Below, piece after piece: positions 61,117 through 64,000 of a stretch of 64,000 bases of DNA. The position numbers were made by a program, and so were the translations under genes. Numbering within the stretch: position 1 is the stretch's first letter; each line of letters begins with the position of its first letter. The stretch is from Salinimicrobium sediminilitoris (GTDB taxonomy: Bacteria; Bacteroidota; Bacteroidia; Flavobacteriales; Flavobacteriaceae): the NCBI RefSeq assembly GCF_020866905.1, contig NZ_JAIVCC010000005.1, positions 310,001 through 374,000 of the forward strand, in the 5' to 3' direction. The notes under the pieces were generated by a model. That model saw only the letters and a list, made by a program, of their open reading frames with translations. It was not told the DNA's origin and did no database searches.

Positions 61117-61824
61117 ATGATCAATAAAACTGTAAAGGATGTTTCTGAAGCCCTTGACGGCGTTCATGATGGAATGACCTTCATGCTTGGAGGTTTTGGC
61201 CTTAGCGGGATACCCGAAAATGCCATTTCTGAACTTGTTCGTCTCAACCTGAAAAATCTAACCTGTATATCTAATAACGCCGGAGTTGACGATTTTGGAC
61301 TCGGGCTGTTACTCCAGAAGAAACAGATCGATAAAATGGTGTCTTCCTATGTAGGGGAGAATGCCGAATTTGAGCGCCAAATGCTTAGCGGGGAACTAGA
61401 GGTAGAACTTACTCCCCAGGGAACTCTCGCAGCCAAGTGCCAGGCAGCACAGCAGGGATTTCCTGCGATCTATACTCCGGCCGGTTACGGTACCGAAGTA
61501 GCTGTTGGAAAAGAAACTCGCGAATTCGACGGAAAGATGTACGTTCTCGAGGAAGCCTATAAAGCCGATTTTGCCTTTGTAAAAGCGTGGAAAGGAGACA
61601 AGGCCGGAAACCTTATTTTTAAGGGGACAGCAAGAAACTTTAATCCGGTAATGTGCGGTGCGGCGACAATTACAGTAGCCGAAGTGGAAGAATTGGTAGA
61701 ACCGGGGGAACTCGACCCAAATCAAATCCACATTCCGGGAATTTTTGTGCAAAGGATCTTTCAGGGGAAGGATTATGAGAAACGAATCGAACAAAGAACT
61801 GTTAGAAAGAAGGAAAGCGTTTAA
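61117..61824 (+). CDS. scoA: CoA-transferase subunit A (3-oxoacid family)
   Basis: A 235-residue subunit. [47 protein letters not shown] and the oxyanion/CoA segment [28 protein letters not shown] match the succinyl-CoA:3-ketoacid type. It works with subunit B to move CoA between succinate and acetoacetate or similar acids. It is separated from subunit B by 71 bases containing a CTTCAAATATTCAAATT-type repeat. Confidence 0.93.
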   Translation: MINKTVKDVSEALDGVHDGMTFMLGGFGLSGIPENAISELVRLNLKNLTCISNNAGVDDFGLGLLLQKKQIDKMVSSYVGENAEFERQMLSGELEVELTPQGTLAAKCQAAQQGFPAIYTPAGYGTEVAVGKETREFDGKMYVLEEAYKADFAFVKAWKGDKAGNLIFKGTARNFNPVMCGAATITVAEVEELVEPGELDPNQIHIPGIFVQRIFQGKDYEKRIEQRTVRKKESV

Positions 61825-61839
61825 GCCTCTTCAGGAGTT

Positions 61840-61893
61840 TTGGAGAAAAATTTCATCTTCAAATATTCAAATTCACCAATCTTCAAATTAAAA
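61840..61893. repeat. Intergenic CTTCAAATATTCAAATTCACC repeat between CoA-transferase genes
   Basis: Repeats of CTTCAAAT/TTCAAATT units fill the short gap between subunits A and B. They are another version of the heptad-like intergenic repeats seen at 24490 and 47360. Confidence 0.45.
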
Positions 61894-61895
61894 AA

Positions 61896-62549
61896 ATGTT
61901 AGATAAAAACGGAATCGCAAAACGCATTGCACAAGAGGTAAAGGACGGTTACTACGTCAACCTGGGAATAGGAATTCCAACTTTGGTTGCCAATTTCGTG
62001 CGGGATGATATTGAGGTAGAATTCCAGAGTGAAAACGGAATTCTTGGAATGGGGCCTTTTCCATTTGAAGGAGAAGAGGATCCCGACCTTATTAACGCAG
62101 GGAAACAAACGATCACAGCTTTACCCGGAGCCAGCTTTTTTGATTCGGCTATGAGCTTTGGAATGATTAGAGGTCAGCATGTAGATCTTACCATCCTGGG
62201 GGCTATGGAAGTGGCCGAAAATGGTGACATCGCCAACTGGAAAATTCCGGGGAAAATGGTGAAAGGTATGGGCGGTGCAATGGACCTTGTTGCCAGCGCC
62301 GAAAATATTATCGTCGCAATGATGCACACCAATCGGGAAGGAGAATCCAAACTTCTTAAAAAATGTACTCTGCCACTTACAGGAGTAGGTTGTGTGACCA
62401 AGATCGTAACCAATCTTGCTGTGCTCGAAGTGACCGATAAAGGTTTTAAGCTTCTGGAAAGAGCACCGGGAGTAAGTGTAGAGGAAATTAAAGAAGCCAC
62501 TGAAGGAACTTTAATTGTGGAAGGGGAAATCCCGGAAATGAATCTATAA
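61896..62549 (+). CDS. scoB: CoA-transferase subunit B (3-oxoacid family)
   Basis: A 217-residue subunit. The catalytic Glu lies in FQSENGILGMGPFPFEGEEDPDLINAGKQTITALPGASFFDSAMSFGMIRGQHVDLTILGAMEV, a diagnostic stretch. GDIANWKIPGKMVKGMGGAMDL follows. It forms the covalent glutamyl-CoA intermediate. Full length, ending at a hairpin terminator. Confidence 0.94.
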   Translation: MLDKNGIAKRIAQEVKDGYYVNLGIGIPTLVANFVRDDIEVEFQSENGILGMGPFPFEGEEDPDLINAGKQTITALPGASFFDSAMSFGMIRGQHVDLTILGAMEVAENGDIANWKIPGKMVKGMGGAMDLVASAENIIVAMMHTNREGESKLLKKCTLPLTGVGCVTKIVTNLAVLEVTDKGFKLLERAPGVSVEEIKEATEGTLIVEGEIPEMNL

Positions 62550-62553
62550 TAAA

Positions 62554-62592
62554 AGACCTGCAGGATTTAAAAAAATCTTGCAGGTCCTTTCA
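62554..62592 (+). terminator. Terminator-like hairpin after scoB
   Basis: GACCTGCAGGATT pairs with AATCTTGCAGGTC (one G-U pair), followed by CTTTC. A related, less perfect hairpin containing CAGGATTTC and TTGCAGGTC lies at 62617-62650. Confidence 0.6.
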
Positions 62593-62616
62593 TTTACCTG
62601 AACAATATCAAAATTA

Positions 62617-62650
62617 ACCTTCAGGATTTCGAAGAATTCCTTGCAGGTCA
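62617..62650. repeat. Second CAGGATTT/TGCAGGTC hairpin repeat
   Basis: AACCTTCAGGATTTCGAAGAATTCCTTGCAGGT is a second, imperfect copy of the hairpin at 62554, inside the same gap. Confidence 0.45.
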
Positions 62651-62667
62651 ACAGGTATATTTCAGGA

Positions 62668-63030
62668 TTAATCTAATATAGAAGTCGAATGTTTTTCAAG
62701 ATTCACAAGAAAATCCATGGCTTCGTTCAGGGGTAACAACTTTCCGCGGGAATTGACCTGTGAAAAATATTTGTGCCAGCCTGCCTCTTCAATTCCGTGT
62801 TCAAATTTTTTTACTGCTTCCTCATTTGGTAATTTCCATAAAGCCATGTAGCGGTAATCGCTTCGGTATGGCGTGTGCTCATCATTCATGGCCCAACCAA
62901 GATTCTCTACTCCGCCGCGGCTCATGTCATTTATAGCATCACTTACTTTGTTCATATATGCACGACGATCTTCTTTAGAAAGATCCATCCATTCCTTAGT
63001 TACATTCCATTGTTCCACATATAAATACAT
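62668..63030 (-). CDS. Small ABM-like protein (DUF6616-type)
   Basis: A 120-residue soluble protein. MYLYVEQWNVTKEWMDLSKEDRRAYMNKVSDAINDMSRGGVENLGWAMND and the YRYMALWKLPNEEAVKKFEHGIEEAGWHKYFSQVN region suggest a dimeric alpha/beta barrel, as in ABM or NIPSNAP proteins. I recall the flavobacterial family DUF6616 from memory; confidence in the name is low. Function unknown. Confidence 0.65.
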   Translation of the reverse strand: MYLYVEQWNVTKEWMDLSKEDRRAYMNKVSDAINDMSRGGVENLGWAMNDEHTPYRSDYRYMALWKLPNEEAVKKFEHGIEEAGWHKYFSQVNSRGKLLPLNEAMDFLVNLEKHSTSILD

Positions 63031-63064
63031 AATTGGCTGTTTTAATTATACAAAATTCAAGAAC

Positions 63065-63084
63065 CTCAAAAATGTCATTTTTGA
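63065..63084. repeat. TCAAAAATGTCATTTTTGA palindromic element
   Basis: A 19-base palindrome with single-base centre, similar to the element at 24441. It lies between two minus-strand genes. Confidence 0.45.
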
Positions 63085-63141
63085 ACTCTCTCTCTTAAAT
63101 ATACTAAAAGTTTGTAACGCAGCAGGATAAATAACAGTTCC

Positions 63142-63864
63142 TTAAGGAATCTCTACGTGCATGATCTCACTCTCCTCAAGAAGCGGCTCCTGTCTTAACC
63201 TGAGGATCACCTGGGCAATGGCTACCACATCCCTTTCACAATAAGACACTATTCTATCCATGTCATCTTCCTCATAAAAAACTTTGCACACCTGGCTGCC
63301 GTCAATGTCTTCTTTGGGAGAAGGGATCCCCAGAACATTGCACAACAGCTTGAGGGAAGTAAAATGTTTGTAATCCCCGAATTTCCACAGCTCCAATGTG
63401 TCAAGATGAGGTACTTCCCAAGGCCTTTTTCCAAAAAGATTCAGTTTGTTGGGGAGCTCGATGTTATGTATGAGCATTCTTCTGGCGATGTAAGGAAAAT
63501 CGAATTCCTTCCCATTATGAGCGCAAAGCAGGTGCTGGGGTTTACCAAAGTGACTCTCCAGGAGATCTTTAAAAGATTTAAGTAGTTCCTTTTCTTCCCC
63601 GCAAAACGTGGTGGTCCTAAATGTCCTCTTCTCTCCCTGAAGAGCAAAATACCCTACAGAAATACATACGATCTTCCCAAATTCTGCCCAAATTCCTGCA
63701 CGGTCGTAGAATTCTTCGGGAGTGAATTCCTCTTTACGCTGATATTTTGATTTGGATTCCCATAGCTTCTGTTTTTCTTCAGAAAGTTCGGCAAAAGTGG
63801 CATTTTCGGGAACTGTTTCAATATCCAGGAACAGCAGATTGCGGAGTGAGATTTTCTTGATCAT
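63142..63864 (-). CDS. DEDDy 3'-5' exonuclease (PolB-exonuclease-like)
   Basis: A 240-residue nuclease with the DEDDy metal residues: FLDIETVPE (Asp/Glu), LLCAHNGKEFDFPYIARR (Asp), and YCERDVVAIAQ (Tyr and final Asp). It resembles the predicted PolB-like 3'-5' exonucleases of Bacteroidota. The start ATG at 63864 overlaps the 3' end of the upstream serine hydrolase gene by 47 bases, and no better start is present. Confidence 0.9.
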   Translation of the reverse strand: MIKKISLRNLLFLDIETVPENATFAELSEEKQKLWESKSKYQRKEEFTPEEFYDRAGIWAEFGKIVCISVGYFALQGEKRTFRTTTFCGEEKELLKSFKDLLESHFGKPQHLLCAHNGKEFDFPYIARRMLIHNIELPNKLNLFGKRPWEVPHLDTLELWKFGDYKHFTSLKLLCNVLGIPSPKEDIDGSQVCKVFYEEDDMDRIVSYCERDVVAIAQVILRLRQEPLLEESEIMHVEIP

Positions 63865-64000
63865 GTACTTGAAGTGTATTTAACACCTCCTCAAGATAAA
63901 AATAAAAATCATTCGGGTGTTCTTTGTCTTCGGGAACTTCTCCACCTTCATGCCCCAGGCGCACAATTATTAGATCTTTCTGCGGAAGCACAATTACATA
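63818..64000 (-). CDS. C-terminal end of a serine hydrolase (beta-lactamase class C-like), truncated by window edge
   Basis: A 60-codon minus-strand frame open to the window end. It reads YVIVLPQKDLIIVRLGHEGG and then a charged helical tail ending SAVPGY before TGA. The VLPQKDLIIVRLG segment resembles the last core beta-strand of class C beta-lactamase/serine hydrolase proteins. The catalytic motifs would lie beyond the window. It overlaps the exonuclease gene by 47 bases, so the two are likely translated from one message. Confidence 0.6.
   Translation of the reverse strand, partial: YVIVLPQKDLIIVRLGHEGGEVPEDKEHPNDFYFYLEEVLNTLQVHDQENLTPQSAVPGY

Noticed and set aside
1-64000. tRNA, rRNA, IS elements, prophage and riboswitches
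   Set aside because: No cloverleaf-like, rRNA-like, transposase-like or known riboswitch-like sequence was seen when reading the gaps; I could not run covariance models.

Overview
The window is a gene-dense stretch of a chromosome from a Bacteroidota bacterium, almost certainly family Flavobacteriaceae. The evidence is the gliding/type IX secretion lipoproteins SprE/PorW and GldH, families that are largely flavobacterial (DUF4837-, DUF4292- and DUF5687-like proteins), an ATP synthase operon without beta and epsilon genes, many TAnnTTTG-type -7 promoter boxes, and the absence of clear Shine-Dalgarno sequences. No phage, insertion sequence, CRISPR array, rRNA or tRNA was found. Nearly everything is core or surface-polysaccharide metabolism.

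Layout. 1-9.6 kb: 3' part of mnmG followed by a parS-like palindrome, a methyltransferase, an OmpH/Skp-like lipoprotein, a DoxX-like protein and holB (minus strand), pgk, a MltD-type lytic transglycosylase, a DUF4837-type lipoprotein, tatA and an M23 peptidase. 9.6-20 kb: a GH3-family acyl-adenylating enzyme, a large flavobacterial protein of unknown function with a phosphorylase-like C-terminus, the dTDP-rhamnose genes rfbBACD, an SRPBCC protein, a UDP-glucuronate decarboxylase-like SDR, a GT2 glycosyltransferase and a CapK/PaaK-like ligase. 20-25.6 kb: purD, two membrane proteins, a DUF4254 protein, a GT9 glycosyltransferase and a flavin/2Fe-2S reductase. 25.7-29.9 kb: a compact PadR-controlled ABC transporter cassette with two related membrane proteins. 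30-40.3 kb: an Asp-box lipoprotein, then sprE/porW, a bactofilin, an AtpZ-like protein, a DUF6168-like protein and atpBEFHAG in one overlapping run. 40.4-47.4 kb: a lipoprotein, a flippase, dut, a nucleotidyltransferase, a TPR protein, a DUF4292 lipoprotein and an EnvC-like protein. 47.6-55.5 kb: an acyl-CoA thioesterase, an HU-like/SPOR membrane protein divergent from dprA, trpS divergent from a PlsC-like acyltransferase, an ECF sigma factor with an inner-membrane/beta-barrel partner, and recA. 55.9-64 kb: trhO, ricT-gldH-PBP1A, a CoA-transferase pair, a small ABM-like protein, a DEDDy exonuclease and the 3' end of a serine hydrolase.

Themes. Envelope building dominates: peptidoglycan enzymes, polysaccharide precursors, flippase, T9SS/gliding lipoproteins, and sigma/anti-sigma-like envelope signalling. 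The parS-like sites at 1.2, 6.7 and (weakly) 13.7 kb, beside mnmG, suggest that the left end lies near the replication origin or its ParB-loaded zone. An HU/SPOR fusion later in the window may physically link DNA and cell wall.

The most interesting items are the parS candidates, the HU-like/SPOR fusion, the PadR/ABC cassette with paired putative sensors, the sigma factor with a protein that seems to have both an inner-membrane helix and an outer-membrane barrel, an orphan terminator with an upstream RNA-like hairpin between recA and trhO, the phosphorylase-like domain in the DUF6909-type protein, and a set of probably leaderless genes. I did not find a clearly novel multi-gene defence or biosynthetic system.
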